From: Hippophae tibetana
Lineage: Eukaryota; Streptophyta; Magnoliopsida; Rosales; Elaeagnaceae
Assembly: GCA_037013495.1 (NCBI GenBank)
Contig: CM072810.1
Span: forward strand, 104,684,898-104,748,897
Direction of reading: 5' to 3'
Length of the DNA stretch: 64,000 bases
Under the pieces are notes generated by a model. It did no database searches and had not been told where the DNA came from. It was given only the letters and a program-made list of their open reading frames with translations. Of this stretch, positions 14,800-28,700 are shown one piece after another. Every line of letters begins with the position of its first letter. Positions within the stretch are counted from its first letter, which is position 1. The translations under genes and the position numbers were made by a program.

Positions 14800-17050
14800 A
14801 ATCTCTTTATATTTCTCAAACACTAGGTTGAGTGTAAAAAATGTGAGATTGAGTGAGGATTTGTTGAGAGTTAAAATGCATGGTTGGTTAGTTAAGAGCC
14901 ACGTCATTTTAAAGAGTTTTTCTATTAGGTTGTGTTACCATGTATCAACTAGTAATTATAAGATTACAACAAATATCATATGATATGAGCCCATGTGGTT
15001 GTGTATCGTGTGTTAACTAGTAGTTACAAGAATGCAACAATTATCATAAATAAAGAGCCTATATGTTGGCGATCCATGTATCTATTGGGTGTTGTGAGGT
15101 CACAAAGTTGAATATAAGTGAAGAGTTGATGTGTTGGTGTTATGTATGTCAGATGGGTGGTGTGAGGTCGTAACATTGAACATAGGTGAGGAGCCTATGC
15201 ATTGGTGTGATGTATATTGGCTGGGTGTTACGAAATTGCAACATGTATGCATGTTATGAGGTAGAGCCATTGATAATCAATCACCTTACATAATAATAGA
15301 GCTCTAGAGACGATCTTGGATATGGTGTTATAAAGACAGAAAACAAGGGCATCGTAGAAGTAGTTAGGAAAAATGTCTTGATTGATTGACGTATTTGAGT
15401 TTATATTTCTATTAAATTGTAAAATGTTTTTATTCATTTAGTGAGTTATTTGTTACCGAGTGGTTGTTATAAGAAACTTGAGGATGTTACCACATTGGCA
15501 AAGATTATGTGGTTTTATTTCGTTACATGTTTTGTTAAGTATGATTGTATGTTGTGAGAATAAAATTATTATTTACTAAATATGTTTGCCCATAGATGGT
15601 CTTAAAGTGATTGTAAATCCTTTTCACATGTTATGTATTGTTTTCCATTTTAATGTATTTTGTTAGCTTAGACAAAATCTTATAAGGCACACTATAACTA
15701 GTGTATTTTTCACATGTCTTCTTTCTTATCTACTAGTTATTTTTATGATGTATTGATTTAAGCACATTGTTTTTACTTTCGCTGTGTTATATGTTTAATT
15801 CATGTTATGAGGTCTGCTTGGTCAAGTTGGAATAGAGCTCACGAAAATATTTCATGGGTTGACATACCACCCCTTGTAGGTCTAGGATGCATATATTGGT
15901 TGGAAGTTCAATTTATATTTGTGAAATTGTTACAACTTATGGAACTCTTTCTCTCTCTTATATTTCTCAAACATTGGAATGAATGTAAAAAATGTGAGAT
16001 CGAGTGAGGATTTATTAAGAATCAAAATGCTTGGTTAATTAGTGAAGAGTTGCATCATTTTAAGAAGTTTCTCTTAGGTTGTGTTGCCATGTATTAGTTG
16101 ACTTGTTATGTGTTGGCTAATTGTCGTGTGTTGACTGGTAGCTACAAGATTATAGTAGTTTTCATAGGAGATGAGCCTATGTGATTATGTGCTATGTTGA
16201 CTTATAGTTGAAAAGATGCAACATTTATAATTGGTGAGGAGCCTACGCATTGTTGAACTATGTGTCAGCTAGGTATTGTGAGGTCGCATCGTTGAGCATT
16301 GGTGAGAGCCTCTGTGTTGGTATGTTGTATGTCTTATGGGTATTGTGGAATCACAACATATATACATGTTAGAAGGTTGAGCTTTTAGTAGGTGATCATA
16401 TTACGTGGTGATATAGCTCTAGGGACGAGCTTAGATTTGGTGCTATAAAAATAGCAAATGAGGGCAATATAGAAACAATTAGGACAAGTGTCCTGACTGC
16501 TAGAGGTATTTGAGTTTATTTTTTATTGATTATAAACTATTTTTTTCATCTAGTGAATTGTTAACTATCAAGTAGTTGTTATGTGCAATCCAAGGATATT
16601 ACCACATAGGCATAGGTGTAGTGTGTTCATCTTGTTATATGTTGTGTTATGTATGATTGTATGTTGTGAGAGTACAATTATCATTTATTGAATATGTTCG
16701 CATATAAATTGATTTAAAATCCTTTTATAGCTTTGCTAGTATATTTACCTAATTTACATTATGTGTGTTGTTTTCCATGCTCATGAACATTGTTAGTTTA
16801 GATAGAAGCCTATAAGATATGCGTGTTATTATAGATTTTTTTTTATCTGTAGGTTCTTTTTGTGATTGTTGAATTAAGCATGTTGTTTTTATTTTTAATA
16901 TATTATCTGATTAATTCACATTATGAGACTTACTTGATCGAGTTAGAATAGAGCTTTTGAAACTATTTCATGGGATGTCATATGCTTGTATGGGTCGAAA
17001 GTTTAATTCATATTTGTACAACTATTCTAATGTATGAAACTCTCACTTCC
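14800..17050. repeat. Large tandem duplication, two units of about 1.15 kb
   Basis: Unit 1 (about 14800-15950) and unit 2 (about 15950-17050) match along their length at an offset of about 1150 bp. Paired landmarks: AATGTGAGAT(T/C)GAGTGAGGA at about 14840 and 15991; GAGCTCTAGAGACGA at about 15299 versus AGCTCTAGGGACGAG at 16415; ATGATTGTATGTTGTGAGA at about 15541 and 16653. The copies differ by many substitutions, mostly transitions, so the duplication is old. No coding sequence was recognised. It could be the remnant of a pair of long LTRs or of a satellite-like unit. Confidence 0.65.
14929..15270. repeat. 68-bp minisatellite inside duplication unit 1
   Basis: Five head-to-tail units starting near 14929, 14998, 15066, 15134 and 15202. 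Three middle units are each 68 bp. They share the pattern TTGGTGT.ATGTAT, GGGTGTTGTGAGGTC, GCAACATTGAACATA and GTGAGGAGCCTATG with considerable divergence. The matching stretch in unit 2 (about 16076-16375) shows the same array. Confidence 0.6.
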
Positions 17051-18703
17051 CATCTATCATTTTGATTTCTTTTTTATCATTATATTTGTGTTTTTAAATT
17101 GCATTAGTTTTATATTTCAATGGTTTAGAATACCATATTAATACTTAGAAGTTAGCAATTAATATTTTATGCATGAGTTAATATTATTTAAATTATAATT
17201 TATTTTTCTTTTCATTTAATACTCTCAATATGGAAATTTGACAAATAAAAATATAGACAAAAATGAATGAAAAGTAATCGTTAAAATAGGGGCATGAAGT
17301 GAGTTATATCATCATATTTTATGTCTTATTTAATGTTTTTAATATGCTCATAGTTTGAAGTTGTTTCATAATTTTTTTTAAATTTAATCTCATTTCATCT
17401 CATACATATCGTAGTCCAAATGATTTGTCATAATTTTCTTTCTTTTAAACTTTCATTTATAAATAATCATCTTTCATTTTTGTGATATTTTTAATAGTTA
17501 TGTTTTGATTGAATATCTCAACTTATATCATCTTAACTCATCAAAAAATAAATAAGAAAATATTTAATGAATTTTTAAATTAATAAATTGTACTAAAAAT
17601 CATTCATACATCTCACTCTAATTTGTACATCTATCGTAAAACTCATAATAATAAAAATAATATCATTTATTTGAATTAGTAGGAAGAATTAGTTCTATTA
17701 ATTTTAAAAATGAGCAATTTAATCTCATTATTGTTATGTAGGGCCAAACAAATTTAAAAAGAGTAAAATAAATTTAAATTATAATTTTTCGTTTAAATAA
17801 GATATAAGAATACATACAATAGCTAGGTTCTCTATCTTAGTAGAATTATAATTTTATTTTTTACTATCTTTTTTTATAGTAAGATACATACATTTTATAA
17901 AAGATATAAACTTAATGCAATTTTTAATTTTATTAGAGATTTTTCATACATAAAGACTAGGTTTTAGATTCGAGGTTTGAGAAAGTTAAAATAAATATGT
18001 TAACTTACTTTAGATTAGAGATATAGTTTAAGAATACTCACACATTACAATACAAGGCACACGAATATCCTAATAACATCAAAATATATTATAGTTTTTC
18101 TTACTTAGTTAAGTGGGTGTAAAACAAGTTATTCTTATAAATATGAATGGTTAGCTATTTCAAAAAGGGGGGATTAGATTTTAGGTCTTAAAATACTATA
18201 AATTGTACGATGTATGTATTGGTAGTAAAATAACATGCAAAATTTATATATAGTTTCTATTTATCTAATTAATTATGTATAATATTTATAAGCGATTTAC
18301 AAACTGAGTTTCTAACATAGAATAGCTAACCAAAATCCTCTTCTTTTTAATGACTACAATTTGTGCTGCGTAAACCATATTGACCTGAAGAAAAGATTAG
18401 TGTTACTACTCTGAGTTGAAGTCAGTTCGTACTCTTCTACTCATTCTGTTCATATGAATTAGTTGCCAAAAAAGATTGATAAGTTTCAATCGCATTAAAA
18501 AGCTTGATATAACAAAATGGAAACCCAATCATCATTTTGAATTGAGATTTTTTGCTGCATTAGAAAATAATAATACCAACAGAAAATATGATACTTCATA
18601 ACTATGTTGAAGCAAGTTTCAAGACTGGCCAAAACTACAGCAATTTTTTTCTTTTTTTACATTCGTTTAAACATGAAATAATTAAGAAAAGGAATTTGGA
18701 TCC
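17051..18703. other. AT-rich spacer, 3' flank of PsbW
   Basis: No gene seen. About 18500-18703 is probably the PsbW 3' UTR. The rest is unremarkable AT-rich DNA. Confidence 0.45.
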
Positions 18704-19729
18704 TTAGAGGGACAATCCAGATTCCTCATCCTCTTCAAGAGAAGAAGCATAAGTAAAATAGAGAGCCCATATGACACCAAACATGCCAAAAAGGATCCAA
18801 CCAAGAAGGTTGTTACTCAATCCAAAGGGAAGCCCTGTTCCTTCTGTGCTCATTCTCTCATCCACCAAAGCCATGGCTGGACTTGACATGGTTGATGCCG
18901 CCGCCGCCATCAACGATGCACCCATTCCCTTGTTTGAGTTGACTTTCTGATCAGAACCCTTCTTGATCTCCATTGAACATCTCACTTTTCCCTTCTTTGC
19001 TAATGCTGGCAATGCTGAGATCATGATTTATGTACATTCAAAAGCAAAAGCATAAATAAAAGAAATACCATGAATTGCACAACCTTTAAGTGTATTTTTG
19101 ATTGCACTTCTGTTAAAATATTTGTTCGACACAAATGGTTTCAGAAAAGGAAAAAAAAAAGAATTACGAAGAAACTTCCGTGTTTGTTAAGCCCTAAAAA
19201 CATTTATCATTGACTTTATGTGTTATATAAGTCAAACATTTACAATTCAATAATTAACATGTAATATTTTTATACATTTATCATTTACTCTATGTGTCAT
19301 ACAAATCAAACACTTATAATTCGACAATTTACATCAATGAATTTTGGGTACAGAGTATCTAATTCTAGTATTATGTTATAAATTGTTGAAAAACCAATTC
19401 TACCAGTAGCTTAAATTGTTAAGAAAATGATCGATATTGTAGTGTTTTTTCGCTATCAGAAGTGTTCTTACGGTATCCAAAAGCAAAAAAACAAGCAGAA
19501 CCTATATAAGATTTTACAGACGGTAACACACAGAGACGTCCAAACATATGCGTGTTTGGTATGTCAACTAAAATTGCTTTCAGTTTCTAAGAATACAAGT
19601 CACACATGCACTTACACTAGAGAAAATAAAAATACTCTTACCAAAGATAGGTGAAGAAGGAGCTCCTAAACAAGGCTTGTGGACAAGACTTGCCCGGACA
19701 ACCGGAGAAGTGACAGTAATGGATGCCAT
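18704..19729 (-). CDS. PSBW: Photosystem II reaction centre W protein, chloroplast precursor
   Basis: Two exons on the minus strand, 19729-19642 and 19014-18704, joined GT-AG in phase to give a 132-residue precursor. PsbW is a small nuclear-encoded thylakoid protein associated with PSII core and LHCII and helps stabilise PSII supercomplexes. The N-terminal part is a bipartite signal: a Ser/Thr/basic stromal transit peptide followed by a hydrophobic Ala-rich thylakoid-transfer segment ending SSPAMA. Cleavage there would leave the 54-residue mature protein starting [12 protein letters not shown], with one membrane span ([20 protein letters not shown]) and an acidic tail ([10 protein letters not shown]). 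The mature part is close to that of other dicots. The exon 1 ATG is the one in context AAATGGCATCC; an upstream in-frame ATG exists but would add residues unlike a transit peptide. Confidence 0.95.
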
Positions 19730-19916
19730 TTTTCTTGAATTAAAAATAAAAATTCTATGAAGAAATATGTGCAATGAAACGATTCATATGCATAGAGATA
19801 GAAATTGCAAATTAATATTATGAGCTTATTGTCTCGTTTAGATGCACCACACAACATGGATAGCTTGCAGCCTTGCATTAGATTTCCCAATCTGCACAAA
19901 CCCAACCAACTTTCAC

Positions 19917-19922
19917 CACGTG
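19917..19922. promoter_or_regulatory. G-box upstream of PsbW
   Basis: CACGTG within CCACGTGTCAT, about 190 bp upstream of the PsbW ATG. G-boxes bind bZIP (HY5, GBF) and bHLH (PIF) factors and are frequent in light-regulated photosynthesis promoters. A CCAAT-type sequence (ATTGG, minus strand) lies between it and the gene. Function is inferred from motif and place. Confidence 0.45.
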
Positions 19923-21407
19923 TCATATAATCTGTTTCACGATTAGTGTCTCTATCTCTCTTTATATATATATATCAAGGCCTTCTATTTCCCTCTATTT
20001 TCTTTGCTTCCATTTTCTGATTTTCCCCACAATTTTCATTCTTTAGATTAGGATAAATTAAGGGCAATGATATATTATTACAACTTTTTTTGTTTGTTTC
20101 TAGATTTTATGTTCCAAATTATATATCCCTTTATCTCCAATTCTAATTAAAAATCATCACATGTATAGTTTTTTTTAGGTCAAATAACTTTATTCTTACT
20201 AATAAATCTATTACACTTTATCATTAACTTTGAACATTATTAATTATAAATAAAAAATATATATATGAAAAAATCAATGCAGTTTATTTTTTTTAACTAT
20301 GATTTTTTCTTTTAATTAATAATTTTTTGTAGTTAATGGGAGTTATAACATGTTAATGGGTAAGAAGCAAAGTTATATGACTTAAAAAACATAATACATG
20401 TTACAAGTTTTTATTGAAGGGACAAATATGGAACAAACAATTTAGGACACAAGATCAGAAATATGTTTATTATTTATTATCAAAACAAAAAGTATATGAA
20501 TTCTTTAGGATAATGATATAAGCACAACAACATTATATAAAATGTTAATTTTTCTTATTATTAGTTACACAGTAATACTATTATTAGGATAAAATTATTA
20601 TTAATGAATTATTGTTGTAGATTCATTCTCTATATTATCCCTAAAATTAATTACATTTTATTATAATTATTAATAAATAATTATTGTGATAATAATAAAT
20701 TTAATTGTTGTAATATCAACATTTTTAATTTAATAAATATATAATATTCTAAGTTCCCCTAAAGTAGCATATTCACCTAAATTTAATTTTTAAAGTTTAT
20801 CATTTATTAATTTTATTAAAGTTTAAATTTTTCATCCAATTTTTTATTTTAAAACTTTCACCGGATAAATTTGTCCTAATAAAGAGTGAACTAACTTTAT
20901 ATAGCACCAGTAAAGCAGCACCATCACTGACGTGATTCACATCCAACTATTAATTAAATTTTATTAAAATACCAACCCTCAAAATTTATGATGACATTTA
21001 AGTGGTTTTAGTGGTTCAATAGTGCTACTAAGAGTTTTCCTTTAAACGAGCTTAAACACTTGAAAGATGAATTTTCAAGGAGTTTCAGAGTCCGTGACTG
21101 ATTGAAAAAAAAAAAAAAATCTATTTCCCTGAATTGGGTTATAGTGTTAGGTAACTGAAATGATTATATACATGAAGCTGAACCAACATTACAGAACCCA
21201 CGGGAACCTTATTTTAATTTCAATTATTGCTATGATTTAACTCATCTCCTATACTAAATACTACACCCATAAAATTTTGGATGGAAATTTACATTAAGAA
21301 TCGTTGAAGAAAGAATTAAGTGAATCAGTACAGCTCCGAAAGCAAGAACGTCTACTTTAAGTGGCAGGCCCTTCAGTCAACGACACCACTCATGTGGCAA
21401 AGTTCAA
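19923..21407. other. Spacer between GAUT3-like gene and PsbW
   Basis: Upstream part of the PsbW promoter (to about 20050), then AT-rich DNA with no gene. About 21180-21407 is probably the 3' UTR of the GAUT3-like gene. Confidence 0.4.
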
Positions 21408-24400
21408 CTACTGATGAATGTTGCATTGTTGCAAGTCAGGGTTATCAAAATTGACATATCTACTCCAATAACTCTTGTACCTCCCAATTGCAATATCCAA
21501 CCATGGTTTCATGACTCCATCATAGTGTATGACTGCTGCATGCTCAATTTCACTTCGGTTAACTCCCGAATCAGAACCAAGCCCAAGAACTTGCCATTTC
21601 CTGTCCAAAACCACCGTCTGATTGTAGAAGGTGACCCAACCTAAGGGCAAAGTCCCAGCCACCCATAATGGTCTCTTGAAGCCCTACAACACCCAGCAAA
21701 ACGAGTATTACATTATAATATAATGAGTTAATAAAATTCATAACTACACCCTTGTGAAATCATTAATAATATTTACAAATAAAACATTGCCTACTAGATA
21801 TGATATTGATACCTTAAATGAAGTATGCTAACGATTATTGTACACCTACAAGTAGATATTAGGTACTCCCTTACCAATTGCAGGTATTCCCGGTAGAGTG
21901 GAGTTAGATTATGTCTCCTCCATTCTTGTAGGTCAAACAAATTCATGCCAAACGCCCATGTGCATTTATTGATATCAAACTTATTGGCTACAAATGGGTC
22001 TGAGAAGTTGATAAATGAATCCATACGACGAAATGAAGCTTCACTTTTCTGACAAGTCTGAACTGCCCCATTTACTTTACCTTTCAAGTCAACATCCCAC
22101 AGTCCAATTAGGTCTCTCTGTACTACCACATCATGGTCAAGAAGGAGAATCTTATTCAATTCAGGGAAGACATTTGGCAGATAGAAACGTAGATGATTGA
22201 GTTCTGATGCATATCTAAGATCACTGGTGTTTTGCCTTAGTGTCGTATCGTACTTGGTGGATAGCCATTCAAAACTATCTATGTTCTGGACTTGTATGGT
22301 GGCTTTGCCAGGAGGATTTAATAAGAACCACATTGAAATTGCAGGAAAATTTAGTGAATCAGTCACCACATGGAAAATAATTTTCTCTGGTTCCTGCAAA
22401 ATATTATAAGAATGATAAAGATTTCATCTAAACCATGGTGGCAAGGTAATTGAATAGAACTAAAAAATAATAATTACAAGAGGAAAATTGTCATTGCATT
22501 AGACGCCGTTCCACTTTTAACTTTTTCACATTAGTTGTTATTTCATATTTTTGGTCATCCTTCACATGCTCTCTTCTTTTTGTGTTTTCTAAAAGTTATA
22601 TGGGCCTGAAACATACAAGCAACTTGTTCTCCCTCCTCACTCATGAAAAATATTATAAAAAATGGAATATCTTTAGAAAAAGGCAACTACCCAACTAGAT
22701 AATTAATCTCGAGTGTAACAAGGTCAAATTTAGTCATCGAGTTTTATATAGCTGTTTTACCTTAACCATGAGAACAATACGGGATAATTTACATTGCATT
22801 GGAATATATTAAGCTGTAAGAGACTATGGTACTTACCACTGTAGTGGAAACAGTGGAGTTCACAACAACTGCACATGCAAGAACATTGTCCGAGAATATA
22901 GCATAATGATATAACTTCGGGTCATGTAAATTTTGTTGGTTCGAAAACTCTCTTTCATGGGACTCTAGGTTGAAGTATTCAAAAGTTAGTCGCATTGAAA
23001 GACAGTGAAGATCTTTCGGAGTGGTTCTCGCAGCAAGATTAACAAGATAACTTGCTTGCTTCTTCTGTGCAAGAATTTGCTCTTCAGAACTGTGAGCCAT
23101 AGCATGAAGCTTAGTGGCCATACCACGGCAATTGCAGTAAACCTGACTGGCTCTAGACAATGAGGACTCCATGTGTCGCATTTTTTGCAAATCGCTGCAA
23201 TTCAATAAGTTTTAGACCATTTGAATGATCTAAATGCTAAGCTCAAATCATGCCAGCACAAGGGTTCTGAAGCAATGGTTTATTGTTTTTAACATATTTC
23301 GAGAATAAAATACAAAAATCAAAGTATGATACCTTCTTGACAAATCTGAATCCTTAGTGGCATCATCAACTACTCTTTCTATTTCTCTTACTCGTAACCT
23401 CAACTCCTTCACCAAGTGAGAGTTGCTTCCGGGAGGAGCAAGATTCAAGTATGCTTTTGCTCTAACCAATTGATCTTTCATCTCATTTAGCTTCTCATCT
23501 GTCACTTTCCTCAAATCTGAATGCAGGTTCTGATTGTGTCGGACCGCCTCATTGTTTTTCATATCTCTCATTTCCCTGACCTTGTTATCCAATGCTTCAT
23601 GTGACAGAGGGTGTACAATCTGATCATTTTTGAATGTTTGATTGACCTGTTCCTGCAACCAAGTCATGAATCTATTGCTGACTTCCATAGACAAGGTTAG
23701 ATCTTTCATGCAGCTATACACTTAGCAGGACGCTCTAGCTAGAATCTATACAACCGTCTATTTTAAATCGCCAACATAAAAATGGTAAGGAAAGGCAAAA
23801 AGAATTTTAGAAAAAGTTGGCCCATTAATATAATATACTCAAGCTTGTTAGCATGCTACCTTTTACTGCATTTATAATTTAAAATTCAACACCATTTTAA
23901 AACAAACACCCATACACTTCTGGAAGATCCCCCAGACACCTACCAATTCCGACAGCTACATCGATACTGTTCATCATATAAACCTTTGATATGCTACTGT
24001 GAAGTCTGTCTCATAAGTAAAAACTCATGATGGATTTAATATATAAAATCAGAAGTGACACCATAAACATTACAAGAGGATTTCATTTAACTCGAAATCT
24101 CAAGGTAGAACCATACAAATTAGAAATGCAAATATTCTTAAAAGTACAGAAACTTCAGAGATGTTACATTAGCGGCACTTTTTCTGAGAAAATTTAAGTA
24201 AAACGAATGACAAAATCCTTGATGGTCATTGCATACTTGATACTTCCCAACTCTAAATTGTGCAGCTATACAAATATATTAGAGTTGTCCAATTTGTCAT
24301 GCTTGGCAACAGATGTTAAAAGCTACAAGTGTCATGTTTCCCTATAATAATTGATGATAAACAAGTCTAAGGGATATTTACGCATCAGATGGTCTGCAAG

Positions 24401-25764
24401 AAAGTACCTCTGGAAATAGTTTGCAAAACCAAAATCCTAATTTTAAGAAACCACATTATATAAAAAGAAGACATATTTTCTACCATCATTGCAAATACAA
24501 TGATACCTATAAAAGACTAGAAGACATACAACATAAATCATATCTCCATCCATGACAACACGTCACATAGAACGACGGTTTCACTTCTAAATCGTTGGAA
24601 AGAATTAATAGTACTCACCACAATGATTCTAAAATCAGTAATACTGAAACCATTTGGCTTCAGCTAAACAAAGATGCTTGGCAATAATAATTAATTACTT
24701 TAGATACAAACCTTTTCCCTGGAAGTGTATGGAATTTCTCTTTGCTGAAATTGAAATGCAACTGCACCATTGTCATCATTGCCTTCTGATATTTGAATAA
24801 AGAAGACCAGAATAAAGAAAGTTAGATACTAGTAGAGACAAAAAATAGAACAAATGCACCTTGCTATACCAACCTCTTCTATGTCCTCCTAAGACATTTG
24901 TCAAGTTTCTAGCATTTCCAGATGTCTCAGAATCATGAATCTCCTTAGAACTATAGCTAACTGCAGAATTAAGATCATTTTCTTCATAAACAACTAGTCC
25001 TGGTTCTTTCAAGCCTTCAGCAGCTTCCTAGGCAACAAAGCAGATGCAATTGAAACAGATAACTAATATGACTGCGCAAGAATATCAAGTTTAAAAGGCA
25101 TCATGGATCATATTAATTACCAGTTGAAGAGCTTGAAGTTTTAAATTATCTGTTCTATATTTCTGCAGGGTGGAAAAGAAAATACACACCTTTAGTCTCC
25201 ACGTCTATCCAAATAAAAAATAAAAACGAAGCGACTAACAACAAAGAAGGACACAAAAACCAGGGCTCTATCCATTAGCCGAAAATTATACAGAAAGAAA
25301 GAAGGTTAAAAACCGTTAGGCAATATAACTAGTTTACATCCAGACAGTCTTCAAATTTTGCCTGAAGCTAAAAATCAGTCTTACAATTGCTTTCGTAAAA
25401 TCTCCTTTGTTTTTCTCGGTATAAAAAATGCAGAACATAACAAAACTGAGATTTGGTAGGCATGATCCATACTATATTCGACAAATCCTCTGCAAACTCT
25501 TTTGGTCCTGCCAAAACAGTATCACCAATGCACAAATCAATACAAACTTGGATCCAAAAAAATTATAAAAGCCAAATATATATTACATACATATACACGC
25601 ATCTATATACAAATTCGTACAAAACGCTTCCATAAATTCGTATAATACATACCAGCAAAACTGAGATGTTTGAGCCTAGAAGAAACGAAAATGATGGGAG
25701 CCACAACGGAGAAAAAGAGAAGAGAGAGGATCAGGATCCTCTGGCATCGACGAAACAGCTTCAT
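21408..25764 (-). CDS. GAUT3: Polygalacturonate 4-alpha-galacturonosyltransferase, GT8 family, GAUT3-like
   Basis: Nine exons on the minus strand: 25764-25653, 25507-25473, 25162-25121, 25027-24874, 24785-24712, 23652-23333, 23194-22837, 22393-21875 and 21683-21408, all GT-AG and in phase, giving 629 residues. GAUT proteins add galacturonic acid to homogalacturonan in the Golgi lumen. The start gives a classical type II signal anchor (basic MKLFRRCQR, then a hydrophobic stretch at about 9-28). A variable stem follows to about 200, then a conserved coil-like region (EMKDQLVRAKAYLNLAPPG). The GT8 catalytic domain includes HVVTDSLNF, PPGKATIQVQN, the metal-binding LLDHDVVVQRDL (DxD at 451-453, here Asp-His-Asp) and the C-terminal HYDGVMKPW (591-599). 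The closest clade by memory is GAUT2/GAUT3 rather than GAUT1, 4 or 7. The family is certain; the number is less so, and the three small stem exons are the least certain part. Confidence 0.9.
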
Positions 25765-28700
25765 CAATGGCACCTTAGAACGATAATCAAACTAATTCTA
25801 AGGTTTCCAATCGTTCTCGAAAAGAACATTTCACTAATTTCTCATATCAAAGAGAAAACGAATGCTTCATATACAAGGAAGAGGAAAAGAGTAGGGTTTC
25901 AGATATTCTTTATCGTGCTTAGCGTTTTGAGAGAGAATGAACTTGTTTTGTTCAGCCATGTTTTGAGTATGTGAAGGCGGTGGTTTATTTTCTTTTATTT
26001 ATTTATTTTTGCCTTTTTTAATATTTAAAAAAAATTAACGTTTCTCGATTCTGGATGTATATACTCTTGTGACTTGGGATTCGCCTTGATCTTTGAGATG
26101 CCTAGGTGTGAAATTGGTGACATTGATGAGAAATGGGAATGGCGTAGAAAGAAATACTAGTGAGTGAAAAATAATTAATTTTTATTTAAAAAAATTTAAG
26201 TTATAATCTAAATTCAATGTATAATTAATTTAAAAAAAATTAAAAATGATGATATTGCTATAATTAGATTATTATTTGGTAATAATTTTTTATTAATAAT
26301 ATTATTAAAATATAACTAATAGTAGATATATAATGAAAATTATATATTTTTATTGCACTAATATTATTATTATTTGGTTTGTTATTATCAAACTAACTTT
26401 TTATTAATAATAATTTTATACAATAATAATATAATTAAAATGTAATTAATTATAAATATATAATAGATAATACCATCATCTATTATTAATGTTTATAGTT
26501 TTATTTTTATTTTTAATAAATAACTATTAAATTTCATTTTTTTATTAAATATAAAAAATATTATGAAAAATATGAATCAAATCTATAACAATTAAGTATC
26601 ACTTTAATCATGAACTAATTCTAAATAAAAAATGAAGGTAGACACTTATCATTGAATTTCTACAAATTAATCACTCCACGTGTAGTTTTTGAGAAATGAT
26701 GGACTAATCATCTTTAAAAAACAACTAGTAAAAATAATATACATTTTCCAATTTGTGTTTCTCTTTTTTTTTCAAGAGATAATCTTATTTATTAATATAA
26801 AAGTGATTATATGTATTAAGTAATATATTAATATTAAATTAAATAATAATTAAAAATATGATATATTATTTATTGATAAGATGAATTATATTATGATATT
26901 TAAAACAATATATGTATCAAATTATAATAAAAAGTATTTTCTAATACTCTATATTTACCTTAGCTAAATACATGTTGTATGCATGTAAATATTATGCTTT
27001 TTTACTATATTTTTTCTTTATTTGATATATACAAGAGTAACGATACGGAACACGAGCTACTTTAGTCCTATTCTCTACAACTTTTCTATCGTATCAATAT
27101 CAATTCAAGTTAGGGGAAAAAAGATAAAACTTAAAATAAATATGTTAATCAATTTGAGCGTAAAATTATATACGAAACGTGAATTAAATTTTTTTGTTCT
27201 CGAAGTATTTTTTTATAATAAATTTAAAATTTATTTAATATAATAAATAAATAATTATAAATTTTTAAATCAAGTAAATTTTACTATCATATATGTATAC
27301 ATGTATGATATAATAAATTAAACTTTTGAATTTTAAAATTATTTTTCTTGTGTGCGTACAATTTTTTTATAATAAGCTAACACTATATGATAATTATTAA
27401 AAAAAATTCTTTAATATCATAAAAATATTTTTATTTAAGATATTTAATTTAATTGTTTTTAAAATTTAAAATAAGATATGAAAAATACGTAATTATTTTT
27501 ATTATAAATAATTTTAACATGACTTAGAACGAACTTATTAAATTATCACTTTATTTAAAGCAAATGTGTTATTTAGTTCTCTTGTTTAAAAAATATATTT
27601 TTAAATTTCTTTATTTATAAAAAATGTATTATTGAAGTCATTTTTGTGTGAAAAATATATCATATAAAGACAAAGTTAATTTTTCATTAATTTTTTGTTA
27701 AATATAACGAAATAACATATGTATTATATATATGCTTATATTTTTTATAGATATATAAATAAATTAAAATTACTCAAACTTTTTAAGAAAAAAATTTCTT
27801 TCAAAATTAAACAAAAATTTTAATATCTAATAACTAAAGTCATACATTAAATAATAAAAATAAAAATTAAATTTACTTGAAAGATTTGTTAAAAAATTTG
27901 ATTATTTTTTTAATTAAAAATTATTTTATTATATATATATCTATAAAAAAAAATAAAAATATGTACATATTATATGTATTATTTTATTATATTTAATGAA
28001 AAAATAGTTTTGTTATTATTTTATATATTTTAAATAAAAAACTAAATAACTCTCCAAACTTAAACAAAGATATTCGTGATCCTTTTTTAGTATAATTTGT
28101 TTTGTGGTACGATAAATATTTAAAAAAAAAATAGTTCGTTTTCAAATATTATGTTCGGTTGACTTAATAGACAATTCGAGATAATATATTTTTTTTAATT
28201 TTTTACCTTAAAGTTACTTTTGATATGGGTGATGACCTTGTAATTTTAAAGAGTACTATAATTTATGGCATCACCTCAACTAATTTATCATTTCATGAAT
28301 GTGAAAATATTATATTATCCATTTCACTTTTATAAGATGTGCCTGTAATGATATAGGATTGAGACGTGAATATTATGAATTGATTTAGATTTAATTTAAA
28401 ATTAAAATCGAATCAATAATATATTTTTTTTAAGTAAGATCCAATCCTATTAAATAAAACCTATAAAATTAATGAATGAGTTGAATTGTATTGAGGAGAT
28501 TGAATTATATATATTTTTCTATAATCTATAATTTTTTAGAAAAATATTTATTTTTAATAATTAAGTAACTATTGTATTAAATATATATTTTAATAATTGA
28601 TTAAAATTTAGATTTATAAGAATTTAGATTTTTTTCAAATAATAAATACACAAAAATGATGTACTCAATTCTAAATTTCAAATTGCACATAAATTAACAC

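Noticed and set aside
14929..15270. CRISPR-like array
   Set aside because: Plant nuclear DNA; the 68-bp units are contiguous with no unique spacers, so it is an ordinary minisatellite.
25666..25974. 102-codon plus-strand frame at the GAUT3-like gene start
   Set aside because: Antisense to the signal-anchor exon and 5' UTR of the galacturonosyltransferase; its protein is Lys/Arg-rich with no domain.
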